Positions 25,218 through 38,000 of a stretch of 64,000 nucleotides of DNA are shown here, piece after piece. The notes under the pieces are model-generated. The model was not told where the DNA came from and did no database searches. It saw only the letters and a list, made by a program, of their open reading frames with translations. The stretch covers positions 1,984,001 to 2,048,000 of the forward strand of contig CAIIXF020000009.1 of assembly GCA_903813345.2 (NCBI GenBank), read 5' to 3'. Every line of letters begins with the position of its first letter. Position 1 is the first letter of the stretch. The position numbers and the translations under genes were made by a program. Source of the DNA: Owenia fusiformis (lineage: Eukaryota; Annelida; Polychaeta; Sabellida; Oweniidae).

Positions 25218-26026
25218 CCCCCCTATCACACCAAACTAGTTCTTACCCGTTCTTGCCAGTCCTACGAAAACGTCGTAAAACGGGCTCAATCTGGCTGTGG
25301 TCGGGAAATATGTCTAAAATAATTAGCTACTTCGTTCATAAACAGTCTTCAATACGTCCATCTCATTCGCAGTTCGTTCAGGTCGCACTACGTCGGTGTG
25401 CAAACGTCGTGTAACGCGTCCCTTAGTATAGAAGGTCATTATGACCTGATTACAGAACGGTATGGTCGTCATCGAATTTTGAATCGATTCAAAATTCTAA
25501 AATCACCATTCCGTCTGAGAACGTTCATGAAGTTCGTAAATAGACCTTAGAAAGTTACAGTTACGTTCATTCCGTTCGCACACAGTTTAAACCCAGTTTT
25601 GAAGAACGCAGTGGCAACTTGTTTGGTGTGATAGCTTTATTTTTGCTAACTCGTTCATAAGCAGTCTTAAATACGTTTTTAATCAGTTTAAACCCGTTTG
25701 CAATTAGTTCTACCTCGTTCTCAATACTTCCTCAGACAGTTCAACTCGTTGTTAAAACGTCCTTAGTAGGATTGAAGTACGACGGTTCCGTTCGTAGTAC
25801 GTCCAGCTCGTCGTTTGTACGTTGTCACTCGTTCTAATTGTAGAACGTATCGACCACGAGAACATTCTGAGCATGTTCTAAGTTCTAGAGGACTTACCCG
25901 TTCGAGTACGTTCGATGAAGTTTGTAAATAGACCCCAAACAGTTCTTAGTACGTCCAGTCCGTTCGTACACAGTTGAAGCCCGTTTTCGAGAACGTAGTG
26001 AGAACTAGTTTGGTGTGATAGTAGGG
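25218..26026. mobile_element. piggyBac-like non-autonomous element with TTAA site, copy 1
   Basis: The left end is TTAA followed by CCCCCCTATCACACC; the right end is GGTGTGATAGTAGGG followed by TAA. Subterminal CAAACTAGTTCT and AGAACTAGTTTG are inverted. TTAA targets with CCC...GGG ends are characteristic of piggyBac elements. The ~810-bp interior is full of short CGTTC/ACGTCC phrases and has no transposase. The ORF at 25178..25414 is not a gene. Confidence 0.72.
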
Positions 26027-26075
26027 TAACATGACAAAATGTCCCTATTAACTTATTGCAAGGTTAAAGAATACG

Positions 26076-26471
26076 CTATAGCTGTTGACCGCCAGCCGCA
26101 GTTGGAGACCATAACAATATGTCACCACCTCTATATGATGACATTAAAGCTTCACGAAAAGTGGCATTTTGATAAACCTGACTTTTCTCCAAAATGCAAA
26201 TAATGTGCACATATGAAAAAAGAATATCACTGAAGAAATGAGCAACTTCTCTGGTGCAGGAGTTATGTAATACTAACATATAGCCCCCTAGGCAACAGCA
26301 ATCCCTAGAAATCTCCTGTGCGACAATCCAGGGGGAGACATAGTTCACGAAGGCAATTGCAGTCACAACGAAAACATTTACCACGAGAACAGTCTTCACA
26401 AGGTGAAACACAAACGCACAGAGGTCAAGCCGAATATAGAAAACAATTATAATCGTCATCAGACTAACCAT
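26076..26471 (-). CDS. Hypothetical membrane protein ORF, possible tetraspan exon
   Basis: A 131-codon ORF with an ATG in good context (AGG before, G after). Residues ~1-45 form two hydrophobic stretches; the second is followed by SPWIV, which recalls the tryptophan just after TM1 in claudin-like proteins. A CCC cluster and a further cysteine follow, then a moderately hydrophobic segment. A possible acceptor (CTCTACTAG) directly precedes the ATG, so this could be an internal exon. No partner exons were found. Confidence 0.3.
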   Translation of the reverse strand: MVSLMTIIIVFYIRLDLCAFVFHLVKTVLVVNVFVVTAIAFVNYVSPWIVAQEISRDCCCLGGYMLVLHNSCTREVAHFFSDILFSYVHIICILEKSQVYQNATFREALMSSYRGGDILLWSPTAAGGQQL

Positions 26472-27291
26472 CCTAGTAGAGATGGCATGGGTGCACTATA
26501 AGGTCCTATCACTTTTGGAAGAGTTTATTTCTATTCAGAAGGTAGTATAGGGGTCTTTACTTTTTTATAATAAATAAATTGCTCTAAATGATACAGTGGA
26601 AGTTTGCAAGTGGTATTAGATGTAAGCCCAAAAGGTCACTGTACCTCGCTCTCGCCGCTGCCCGGTTGAGACTCACCAATGGGGTGCGACTCTCCTTGGT
26701 GAATATCGCCTCAAATATGAACATAACCACCTTCATGAGGTACTTTTAATAACAATCAGTTATATGTGCAAATATAAGGAGAAAATACGGGAGACAATAA
26801 TCATTTTTAACAAATTACTATCATTTGCAATAATTATACCAAACAATTGATATCTATAAAATATTCCGTATTTCTTAAAATAGGCAATAAGTTAATCTTG
26901 TTTTTGCATAGTCAGATTTCTACCTACAACCAATGACACCATCAATTTAGCCAATATACCATAGTTTTTTAATGTATCAAAAGGTGGCAGGATTTATTGG
27001 AACGATTCAATTATAATGTAGGACGACTCGTATAGATGGCAGTTCACTTATTTTCTCTAGTGAGTTGTTCTTCATACCTCACCCATTGGTTTATATGTCA
27101 ATATTGTAATATTAAAACGTCGAATACATTATATAAATCAAATTAATATTTTCTCATCATTTTTATTAACTATTAGCTTTTGAATATTTTCTTTGAAATT
27201 TTATTTGTACTATTAACACACTTTTTGCGCCCTCTACTGACGTTCCTTATAAGCCCATTATGAACCACTTCTGACACTATAATCAGATGTA

Positions 27292-27297
27292 TTTATT
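27292..27297 (-). terminator. Probable polyadenylation signal for glycosyltransferase copy B
   Basis: AATAAA on the minus strand about 66 bp past the stop codon at 27363, a plausible distance for a short 3' UTR. Confidence 0.5.
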
Positions 27298-27362
27298 TCT
27301 TGATTACATATAATTACATGATTTATATGCCCTTTTCATCAAGTTTTGACAAAACAAATTGT

Positions 27363-29028
27363 CTAGCTATTTGTTTTGCTTTGAGCATAATCTGGAATCT
27401 TATTAAATATCACATATTCCATTGCGTCTCTAAGGAGCGACTGGTTAGATATCAATTTTATATCCTCTGGTTTCTTAGGTATGTATGTAAGACGTCTCCA
27501 AACGTGCATACTGTAACTGTATTTCCAGACCTTCTTTCTTGTTTCAAGCTTTGTATATTCTCTCACAACTGGTCTTACCAAAGTGTCCCTCTCTATTCTG
27601 ACTAGTTCTGGGTATGTCTTCAGTAGTTGCCTTGGCCTTGTTACAGAATAGTAGCCCCATATGTTTTTAATTTTATCGTCCTTGGCGTATGTTTTATACT
27701 CCTCCAACCAAATGTTGAGAAATTTAGACGTCTTCTTTGCGATTATTACACCATTGGAAAGCCCACCACCAACAATTCCTACTCCCTGTGTATGGTTATA
27801 ATGCCGGAGGGGGTCTAGCGATCGTAAAGCTATGACGTCACTATCAATGTAAGTGCCACCGTACTCTATAATAAAAAAGTACGTTCATTACAACAAATCG
27901 ATGGTGACATTTGAAACACAAACCAATCCAGTCCCTTTAGTAATATAATGGAAAATATATCAAGTATTGACTCGAGCGGGTACAATACTTATCTTTTCCA
28001 TGTATCAGTTAAGCAGGGCAATTTGTAACTTTTCCGTATTGACCTGCAACAAAAGTCTAACATACATAGATGGGGCAACGAGGCGTAGCCAGGGTGATCG
28101 CCAGGGTGATGGCACCCCCCCCCCCCCCCCCCAATAACCAATAAAAATAAAATCATGAGAAGAGGAAGAGAAGGGCTTTAAAATGATTTTATTTGAAGCT
28201 TCTGGCGCAATTTTGAAGGAAGTTGCATCAACTTTTGTAAAATTCAAAAGTAATATTTTTATGCCACAATCGCACCCCCCCCACGAATGAAAACGTATTT
28301 TTTCTGGGGATCGCACCCCCCTGACTGAAAGCTGGCTACGCCCCTTGCCAATGAGAGTATCCATTTATGGAAGAGAGGGGGTGGTTCTCGACCATCACAG
28401 CAGGGGACTTAATTCAAATGGATTACGTTTTTTTACAAAAAAAACTTAAGTTGCATTAAATACTATTAATAGTATTTCCACAAACTACACATTATTTGCA
28501 ATTTCAAAAAAAGAAAAGCGTTGTGAAAAAGGATACCATACCTTTTAGTAACCGAATACGCATTATATCTGATATGTGTTCAACATATCTCGGTTTTTCT
28601 CCAAAAATATCGATATTGCTCATATTATAGGATAAAAATCGTATCTTTGTTGTTACATTAGAGGTAACATAATCCCACCACTGTCCCTTGGGTTGATTGT
28701 TTTTATTTATATGCACAATAATCTCCTCGGGTCTCCAGTTCTTATGGACGCTAATAAAGCTTACTGCATGTAGAAAGGTGAACTTGTATCGTCCATTGAG
28801 ATCAACCCATATGTAGTGAACAATGTTAGGGACTAGAGAATCATTTGTGGTGTGACTTGACCTCTCATCAGAAGGCAGTGTCCTGGCTGGATTATGTCCT
28901 TTCCAACTGTCGTCGTGTTTCCTAATTCCTGAATAGGTGTTACTTGTTGTGAACACACCAATCTTAAATCCCATGAAAAATACTAACAGTACTATTAACA
29001 AACGAACTTTTTTCTTATGTGTCCTCAT
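27363..29028 (-). CDS. DXD sugar-binding glycosyltransferase, copy B (type II membrane, two exons)
   Basis: Exon 1 is 29028..28542 and exon 2 is 27865..27363 (minus), joined in phase 1 over a 676-bp intron to give 329 residues. ATG at 29028 has A at -3. A basic start (MRTHKKK) and hydrophobic residues ~8-26 form the signal anchor. NIVHYIW (68-74) and EYGGTYIDSDV (163-173, DXD = D170-S-D172) define the same Gly_transf_sug fold as copy A. The two share long identical stretches, for example VSFISVHKNWRPEEI and HVWRR, so they are recent tandem duplicates about 13 kb apart in the same orientation. Copy B lacks the stem duplication and the microsatellite, and is probably closer to the ancestral form. 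The intron contains an inserted repeat (28075..28345). Substrates are unknown. Confidence 0.83.
28075..28345. mobile_element. TIR-like element, GGGGCAACGAGGCGTAGCC / GGCTACGCCCC, copy 2
   Basis: Left end GGCGTAGCCAGGGTGATCGCC and right end AGCTGGCTACGCCCCTTGCC are imperfect inverted copies. Poly-C runs and GAAGGAAGTTGCATCA link it to 24685..24828. It is inserted in the intron of glycosyltransferase copy B. The minus ORF across it has no recognised product. Confidence 0.65.
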
Positions 29029-29939
29029 TCTGAAGCCGATTTAAATTCTACATACGAATGAAAAACCTAAATACACGTCAAGCACAAAAAAACTGTCTAT
29101 AAAGAAACACGATAAGCACATTCGTTCAAAAGTAAATAATAATTCGCAGTTTAATATTTAACCCTTTTCGGTCGACTGTGGGGTTTACTACTCGCGTATT
29201 CTCTGGAGAGGGGGTTGATATCAGATATAGAGATGTAAATCCACCTCCGGTTGTCTCTTTTTACTTTTCTTGATTATTCGCGATAGCAACAGTACGTCGC
29301 AGTTATTGGTCAAGCAGCTAACACCGCTTTCTAATATCCATATTATTTTTTTTGTTTCTTTTTTATTAAAATCAATGTAACATATTTACAGGTTATAGTG
29401 GCTATGACCCCCAAGAGGGAGTATTAGGTGCCCATAATATGACATATTAGATAGAAATAGATTGTTCGACATAGATCAAGTTTCTTCAAATGGCGTGTCC
29501 AATCCGTTGTAAACGAGCTCGAGGAATATTGTATTATTTAAACTTATCACATAAACTGTAAATACTGTGAAATAAGAAATCGTGAGAACTAGTCAGCGTA
29601 CGTACAGGCCCGTTGGACACTTTTCTTCAAGGGGGGTGCGGTTGTTACTAAAAAGAATAGACTGGTCAATTTTTGCCACGTAAATCAACGGCATATATGG
29701 GTCAGGTGGGGGGGGGGCAGTTACACCCTAACATAACCCCCCCCCCCCCCAAGTAAGCGCTTTTCTTTTTTTTGAGCAATCTGGGGAAATATTAGAATAG
29801 GGAGAGTGTGTGCTAGAAGGGCCCGCAGCATAAACCTTTCCCAGGAACTTTCACCATGTTCAGGATAACATTCAGTGATTTATTTATTTTTGAATAAATA
29901 GAATCAATTTAAAGAACTTCGGATTTTTTTGCATTTGTT

Positions 29940-32110
29940 TCTTTTTGAAGGAACGAGAGGGAATGAAAAATAAATGCCCCTCCGGAAAATGTTACTGGTT
30001 CAAGATGCTGTCTGGTTATTTCTGGGCATTTTTAAGGTGTTAGGGTAAATAAATGATTTGGGCTTTTGGTACCAGACATTTTTTGGTTTCAATATGACCC
30101 TTGATGATTTCGGGGCTCTTTTAGAGTGTTTAAAAGTCCATGTGCAGTATGGCAAGTGATTAAACCCTGTCTGAGTGAACATCTCTCTGGAGTGAATGTT
30201 TAGTGAACAACACATCAAGACACATTTTATATTGTCTCCAGTATAAATACTCTCTCGGTAATGGACACCTACCTACACTTTCCATAGGTGTTCACTAGGC
30301 TATATACAGATTTTACTAGTATCTGACATTAATGTTAATGTTGGCTCATCCAGGGATTTTTCTAGACTGGGTGAGAAGACGAAGTAGACTAATTCTGACT
30401 AAATATGTTTTAGCCAAGTCAAACAGACAGAATTAATTGATGTAAAATGTATTTTTTAGATTTCTCATTAAAGTCTATATAAGTTTAGCATGAAATAACA
30501 CCTTTGTTCAAAGATATCAACGAGTTACGTAATTCATTCACATGAAATTAATTTTCCATTTTCTCTTAGAAGCTTACAATAACTCATGGCTTAAAGTCTT
30601 CAGGAATTTCAGGAAAAGACCATGTGCAGTATGGCTAGTGATTTTAGACGGTCATATCTTTCACCGTGAGTACTTTCTAGGCATAAATACAGTGGTTTTT
30701 ATTAAAACAATATGTTTTCGTTCAAGTAAAGTCCCCATGATGATAAAAATATCAATTGAACAATTCAAAAAATTATAAATAGGGCCCCCACGAATTTTTT
30801 TTCAAAATGTTGAACTTATTTGCTCAAAAGAGGATCTTCTTCGTCTGATTTTCATTGCATGAAAAGATTATTCAACAATGGGTCTAAAACATCTTCAAAA
30901 GTAGAATGGTATTGAAGGTCTAGTTTTGAAGATATCAATTTTCGATGACCAAAATTATGCTGAAAACAATGGATAGCATGAGTTTTCCTTATGGGAAAAT
31001 AACATGGGAAATGTGGTTTTTAACTTTATCGCATTTCAATACCCATCCCCTTTTCAGAAGTTATGAATATGGTGTAGAAGAAACGTTTGATATATTTAAA
31101 TTGAGAAAAACAAGATCCTCTTTTTAGAAAATAAGTCTTACATTTTTTAAAAAGTGACAAGGTGGGGTCCTAATCCATAATTTTCAGAGAGTTGGATTGA
31201 TATTTTACTATCATGGGGACTTCACTTTAAAGAAGACATATTGTTTTAATTTTTTAAAAACTATATTTATACCCAGAAAGTACTCATGGTGAAAGATATG
31301 ACTGTCTAAAATCACTTGCGATGCTGCACATGGACCTTTACAAATACAAATTCCAAAAAGTTCCAAAAATATTTTTCAGATTTCTCTTTTTGTGTGCAAG
31401 GGGTAACCCCCTCGTTTTACAAATTCAAAATGTTATTTGGTGATTTCTTTGCACCTCATATGTGTAACAACAATTGTTTGTCGATAAATAAAATTTCGAG
31501 AAAACAGAGACATGCTGGGAGGAGTGTCAGAGGGGGAGCAAGGGTGCCTCTCCAAAAAATGGCAATTTCAAAGTGCTATTTGATGATGTCTTGACACTTT
31601 TACCGTGTCTGTGACAATAAATAAACAAATAACCTTTTGGAAGAGCGAGGGGTGGTCCAATCCCTTTAATTAGAAAATTTTACAATCTTAAGATGCTATT
31701 AGGTAATCTCTGGGCACTTTCAAAGTATGTAGGTCAAATAATAATATTGACCATTTCAACTTCCTATGATGATGTCTGGACACTTTTGAAGTGTCTGAGA
31801 CAATAAATACATAAATTCAGATTTTTTGGAAGGGGTGGGGGCTGGCCCACTTCCTCCAGAAAATTTTACAATTTTAAGATGCTATTTGGTGATCCCTGGG
31901 CACTTTCAAAGTGAGTGTCAATTATAAATTAAAAAAATAAATTGGAAAAAAATTTGATTTTATTTGGGTAGGTGCCAGAGGGGGATGCGCCAGGGTGGAG
32001 CAAGGGGTTGTCCCCAAAAACATTGACCATTTCAACTTGCTATTTGATGAAGTCTAGCCACTTCTAAAGCGTCTGAGACAATAAATAAAATAAAATCAGA
32101 TTTTTTCAAT
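29940..32110. repeat. Degenerate dispersed/tandem repeat field
   Basis: A loose unit carrying GATGCTATTTGGTGAT, CTGGGCACTTT, GTGTCTGAGACAATAAAT and GAGGGGGTGG-like blocks recurs, most clearly at about 31555, 31690, 31770, 31880 and 32040, and again in weaker form near 30000. The foldback at 30618..31336 is embedded in it. Non-coding as far as visible. Confidence 0.55.
30618..31336. mobile_element. Large foldback element (~720 bp)
   Basis: The left arm begins GACCATGTGCAGTATGGC and the right arm ends with GCTGCACATGGACC. Inside, AGTACTTTCTAGGCATAAATA is mirrored by TATTTATACCCAGAAAGTACT, and AAAGAGGATCTT by AAGATCCTCTTT, so the arms pair almost to the centre near 30970. The end sequence TCCATGTGCAGTATGGCAAG also stands alone at about 30137, and in reverse near 13938, marking it as a dispersed family. 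Confidence 0.8.
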
Positions 32111-32536
32111 TATTTTGGGAGGGGGAGGCGAAATGGGCGATTTTTTCAAAAAAAAATTGGGGGTGCCAGAGGGGTTGACGTATAATATGTAAACGTATCA
32201 AGGTACGAAATCGGTTCTCGGTAGATCGGTAAAAAACAGACAACCCAGACTGGTAAGAGTTAACTGTCAATCTGAAGATTCATTATACTAAATGCAAGCT
32301 CTTTGTATCCCCTCGATCAAGCGTCGCCGAAAAGAATCAATAGTTCAATACCCAACCGCAACTTGCGTACACCGTCATTTGCCTATTCAGATATATATTA
32401 TAATGTGCGTCGCGTTGATTGGCTGGAGGTTCCATTGGTATGCATAAACTCGGACTTTTTAGCACTCTGTATGAAGCTGCATATATTATATAGTTTTCGT
32501 GTGTAAACATTTTAATATTTTGGTTAGCAGTCGAAC

Positions 32537-35000
32537 ATGAGCCGGAGAAGAAAACTGATTTTCGGCGTATTTACGATATCTTTTTTATTGTATTTAAATA
32601 ATGTTTGGAACTTTCAACAATCATATATACCGACGAGGATTGGAACGGGATCTTATCAAGATATATATGCCAAGATAGAAAATATAAATGAAAATGAAAC
32701 GCATGTTCTCGTCGACAAATTATTGTATTACAAGCTACTACAAATGTATGCGACTGACAAACTAATAAAACTTAAAACAAGTCCAATCGGAATGAATGAA
32801 TCCATTGGAAAGGCACATGAACCAAGACGGGATGAGAAAATTAAAGCAAAACCAAATGGAATAAATGAAAACAATGGGAAGGCACTTAAACCAAGAAGGG
32901 ATGTTTCCGATGCAACGAAGAAACTCAGTGAAAATGGTAAAAATACACAAGAGCTGCTTATGAAAAATAAAACAATTCCTATTAAGAATGACACGAAAGG
33001 AAAGGCACAAAAACAAAAAAGGGATGTTTCCATTGCAGCGAATGGACTCAGTAAAAATGCGAAAAATACACAAGTAGTAATAAAAAAAACTCGACCAATA
33101 TTTTTTCTAAAAACTCATAAAACAGGAAGCTCTACAATCCAGAATATACTTATGCGATACGCTGACAAACATAATCTGACATTAGCCTTGCCCTCCAAAG
33201 GTCGATATCTCTTTAAGTACTGGCACCCTTTTAAAAATGACAGCGTCATGCCTCTGGTCTCTCCAAATGGAACATATGACATTATGTGCCATCATTTAGT
33301 ATACAGTAAAGAAGTAAAACAAATTTTGCCAAAGGATGTATATTCACTCACTATTCTAAGAGAGCCAAAAAGTGTAAGTATTGTAAAATATAAAACATGA
33401 AATGTGTTTGCTTCACTTATTTATTTGACGAGTATAATCCGTGCATGTATAGGTTCCTATTGATATTATGGTTTGCTTTATGTAGTGGTTCTTAACATAC
33501 GACGAACTACCTGTCCCTGCATTAAGAGGAATTCACAAAATAAAATACATAAAGGCCCCGTGTATAGTTTGAAAACACTGTTCAATCATCAAGGTTTTGT
33601 TTTTCTTGACTTATTTGTGCTGGGGATAATATTAGATAGATAAGTTAAAATGTACACTATTTTAGTTTCCTAAAAAAACTTCGGCAACATAATGAAGAGA
33701 AACTAAATTTCAAATTAATTTTCCGAGATCCACTTTAATTACTTAAAAGCTAGTTTCTCAGCCATCGCTGGACCACTGTTTCTGTTTTCAACACGAAATG
33801 AGTTCCGATGTGTATGCTAATTAGGGAGCATTTCAAAAGATCGATGTCGGAAAATTAACTGTGTTTGAACAGTTGTGGGACAGGGGTCATTAGCCTTAAA
33901 AGTTAGCTTTCCAAATTGACTGCATTACATTATGTTAGATATAGACTATAGAGTGACTTTACGCAATGACGTATAGCAACATTTCTCAAACAAAGTTATG
34001 AGGGGGAGGGGGTCACAGATTAACTGTTCAAATACAGTCAGTAATCCTACATTGAACGTTTGAAATGCCCCCTTATTTTGATGAAAAATCTAAATTATTG
34101 ATTATTATTATACCGCATGTGTCAACTAAAAATTAATACTTTTCTCACGTTATGAACTTATGATATACTCTTTTTAAAGGCCCCATATAAAGTTCAAAAC
34201 TTAGGAATTGGCATAGGGCCTTTAATGACTGCATCCTCTCTTTGTTACAGCTTTTTGTTTCCTCGTATAACTTCTTCGGGTTTGGCGGAAAACTGTGCAA
34301 CCGTACAGTAAACGAGTATCTAGAGATGTCCATTCCAGATGAAGTGCCATTAAAGAGTCGGTTTAAAACAATCAAATCCAACTCTTCGAAATGTAACCCT
34401 TGTACATGGGTGCGCCATGGTGTTCTCTATGATTTCGGGCTGCCCTATGATGAAATAGATGATCGAAAAAAATTGAGTGATATTATCCTAAAATTCGATA
34501 AGGAATTTGATTTTGTAATGATACTAGAATACATTGATGAATGTCTAGTAATGCTAAAGAATCAGTTTGGATGGACAATGGAAGACATCCTCTACATTAA
34601 ACAAAATGAAGCGTCCTCTTCAAATAAGACACTGAAATACCTATCTGCAAAGTCAAAGAAAAAGCTAGATGTATTTTTATATCAAGAACACGTCATGTAT
34701 GACTATTTCAATAAAAGCCTTTGGCGGAGGATAGACACATACGGACGGGAACGTTTATCAAAAGAAGTAAACTTATTTCGAAAGCTAAGATCAGATGCTG
34801 ACAGGTCCTGCATTAGCCATCGGACTGCTAAAATAAATGTACCAGATGACTTGTTAAAACCATGTTGTAATTTTCTCAAGGGTTATGTTTTAAAGCCAGG
34901 AAAAAGACAAGATTGGTTATGTCGTCGTTTAGCGGCAGCCGAATGGGCGTATACAGACTTACTGAGGAGAAGATTGGTGCGCGATAAAGTGATTCAATAA
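32537..35000 (+). CDS. Galactose-3-O-sulfotransferase family protein (Gal3ST-like), complete, two exons
   Basis: Exons 32537..33373 and 34251..35000 join in phase 0 (donor GTAAGT, acceptor TTGTTACAG) to give 528 residues. ATG has A at -3. Residues ~6-20 form the signal anchor of a Golgi type II protein. KTHKTGSST (192-200) is the 5'-phosphosulfate loop that binds PAPS. ILREPKS at the exon 1 end plus LFVSSYNFFGFGG in exon 2 is the 3'-phosphate-binding region, matching Gal3ST/galactosylceramide sulfotransferases (PF06990). The enzyme would transfer sulfate from PAPS to the 3-OH of a terminal galactose on glycolipid or glycoprotein. Vertebrate members are roughly 420-490 residues; the extra length is in the stem (~residues 75-180), a lysine-rich region with imperfect repeats built on GKA...(R/K)RD. 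Acceptor specificity cannot be read from sequence. Confidence 0.92.
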
Positions 35001-35052
35001 TAAGATTTAATATCTATATATTTATTCAAGAGTATCTGTGATATGATATCAA

Positions 35053-35058
35053 AATAAA
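35053..35058 (+). terminator. Probable polyadenylation signal of the Gal3ST-like gene
   Basis: AATAAA 53 bp after the stop codon. Confidence 0.5.
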
Positions 35059-38000
35059 ATGTTTTTTTCATAACCAGTGAGACACATATTTTTGGAACAT
35101 TTTCACAAAACATTCGGATGGGGTTTTAAACCACAGCCCCGTGTCTGATTGGTAACACTACTTTGCTATATTGGCTTCCATTTATTTCAGTATTTCAATT
35201 CTACAGAACATTCATACATGTAGAAGATATGCACATGGCGACTTTTTTCTCAAAGTATGTCTGTATAGACATGCAATACCAATACATGAAAAGGCTGTGA
35301 ATTGTGAATTGGCTTTAGAATTTTTATTTGAACAAATATTTTAAAGAATAAATATTCAGATTTTTTCGTGACTCATTTTAAAGTGTAATTGTCAAAAAAA
35401 CATACATGCTCAATAGTCTGGTCTATTCGTTTGTATTGACATGTTGTATTAAATGAGTTGTTTTCATAGATTTGTGTGCTTGGGTCATGGGAACAGCGTT
35501 TAAGATTTACACTGAACTATATACCAATTGCAAAAAAACAATTATTGTTAATTGAAAGCATGCAAATAACGATTGTTCTAAAATGTCCAATTAAGAAAGT
35601 TATTCCATGAAAGTCTAAAAACGCTATTTTACCAAAATTTCAGTGAATTTCAGTGAAAATCATAAATAATGTTGTTGAATTCAAATACTTTGGTTCATTT
35701 TTCCTGATCACATTGAGAAAGAATATTTGAACAATTTCCATTCGTTGACATTTCAGGGCAAATTGAGGAAATCAATGATATGTTGGAAAATGTTCCATAT
35801 ATACGAGTAACGCTGTCGATGAGAGAAATGTCACAGACCCCTTCTGACATCGCATATTTGTTTGTCCATATTTACACTGAACGTTTTTTCTGAATTGATA
35901 CTCATGTGATGAACAAAAATATTGTTTACAGTATTCAAGTCCAAAAATTGATGAGAATGCAGTGTTGGAGAATATTAAGACTATATAAAAGCTATATATA
36001 GATGATAGAATGACACGCCCAAATTGGTGATTCAAGTTTTGCGCCCGAAATTGTGTATTCATTCATTGCGAGGCAGAAATTGTATTTATCGTGTTTAGAA
36101 ATGTTCTTTACTAAAACTGCATTCTGAATTTCTATGGACCTATTCACAATCGTTTGAACAACAAACTTTTTCTGTGGTTCTTTTATATTCTTTTTTATAA
36201 GAAACGAGTCACCTTAAGTTCACATTGCTTTTAATTCTACCTCAAAAATGATTATTCAAGAGAATCTGAGTTTGATATTTTTAATCGAAGGTTTTCTTGG
36301 GTGATTGGGAATATGTGCTTTTTTCATTTTATTTTTTATTGTTATTAATCTTATATTTATACAAATGATTCAAGGGAATTATATGTGCTAGAAGATTGAT
36401 ATATCTGTTTTCATTCATTATAAGCAATGCTTTGATTGAAGTAAACAATCAAGTCTCAGCTTCACCTTTAATTAATTAAGATTAAAAGAAAATGGCGGAG
36501 GTATCAGGGATCGGGTTATAAATTGGTAAAATACGTTGAAAGACTCTATTAAATAGAAAACATATGGGTGCACCCCTATTTACAGAAAGTAAGACATGGT
36601 CAAGATTACTAGTTTCAAGAATGCATTTAATTTGTGAAAGATTCCTTGGGGGAATGCTTCCTAGGGATCGGGGATTAACTCCACTCTGTGAAGTCTTCAA
36701 TTAGGTGGACGTATCGTCCAAGACATCTTTCTAACTTATTGTCAAGTAAGCCGACTGGCCCTCACATCATTTTCTAAGAATTTCCTGCTCGCTACTCGAT
36801 TATTAAGATTTTTACCAAATACAAGACACCTAATACATATACTAGAATCTGAAAACTCATATCCAAGCAGCCAAATTGTCCCAATTTTTGCCGAAATATC
36901 AGAAATATACAGCAGACAGCTGTGCTTCACTTGTAGAACTTGACACAGCAGACATAAAATACTCCAACTACACAATTTGATTTTTACATTCTGAGTTTTA
37001 AACAGAAATGGGCGGGGATAGAGGTCCATGATTACAGGCTTGGTGCTAAAGCAATCATAAAAAGATGGCAATACATTCACAATACATACTCTTTTATTGA
37101 GATTATAAATTTGAACTACGCTACTGCCATCTTTTATGTCGGTCTAAATTGTTCAGCCTGGAGAGCTGTATGTTTTGGAGTACTGTAGAGATGAATCAGT
37201 ATAAACATGATATACAAGGGCGGTCCTGGAAACCAATAAAGGGGGCAAAACTTTGGCCTCACGAAAATCTAACAGAATAAAAATAAAATTGTACATGTTG
37301 CTTGTATTGGGGCCTTTTAATATTACGACCCAAAGACGTTGAAATAAAGTTTAATTTGCCCACCTATTTTGGATCATTGTGATGCCCATGAGGATATTTA
37401 TATTTCATGTCTTAAGACACTTATCGGAAAATGTGAATTATTTCTGCATTTGCCTAATGACTGATACGATTTTGGACATGACCGAGCACCCGAGTAAATT
37501 TGGACATGACCGAGCACCCGGGTAAATAATGCAGATGCGAGTGGGTAGTTACCAGTTTCACCACCAGGTGGCTCATTCGGGTCAGATAGTATGGCGGGTA
37601 TATTAGAAAGTTCCCTAAAACTTAAATTACATCTGTTTTAGTGGTTCAATTTTCATATAACCCTCATGTATCTAATAGTTATGCAAATCAAAATATGTCC
37701 AGTAAATGAAAATGTTATCTGACCAAAGCAAGAAAAGATATTTCACTTTTTGTGATTTTGTAACATGGGCTCTATGGAGAATCAACCCGAACTAGAATTA
37801 AGTCACACTTTTAAAAATAATTAAATTTTCAAACCTGATCAACAATTTTCGAAACCATATTTTAGATGTACTTTTACATGTAGATTTCAAATATAACATC
37901 GCTTTGACTGAATTTTGAATATTTAATGGCGTAAATCAAGATTTTTTCTACTCGCATCTAGAGTATTTGAACATGGCCGAGCAGTCGAATATATTTCGAG

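Larger units (their letters stand above)
29029..32536. other. Gene-free spacer with foldback and degenerate repeats
   Basis: No gene is supported. Contents are poly-C/G tracts near 29700..29750, a degenerate repeat field (29940..32110) and a large foldback (30618..31336). Between 32200 and 32536 I see only a short TA-rich stretch (about 32475..32490) that could serve the downstream sulfotransferase promoter. Confidence 0.5.

Noticed and set aside
32728-33073. Two overlapping minus-strand ORFs of about 100 codons
   Set aside because: They are antisense shadows of the Gal3ST-like stem repeat.
36482-37080. Minus-strand ORFs of 72 and 112 codons
   Set aside because: No conserved motif could be identified in either strand; a LINE origin was considered but not supported.
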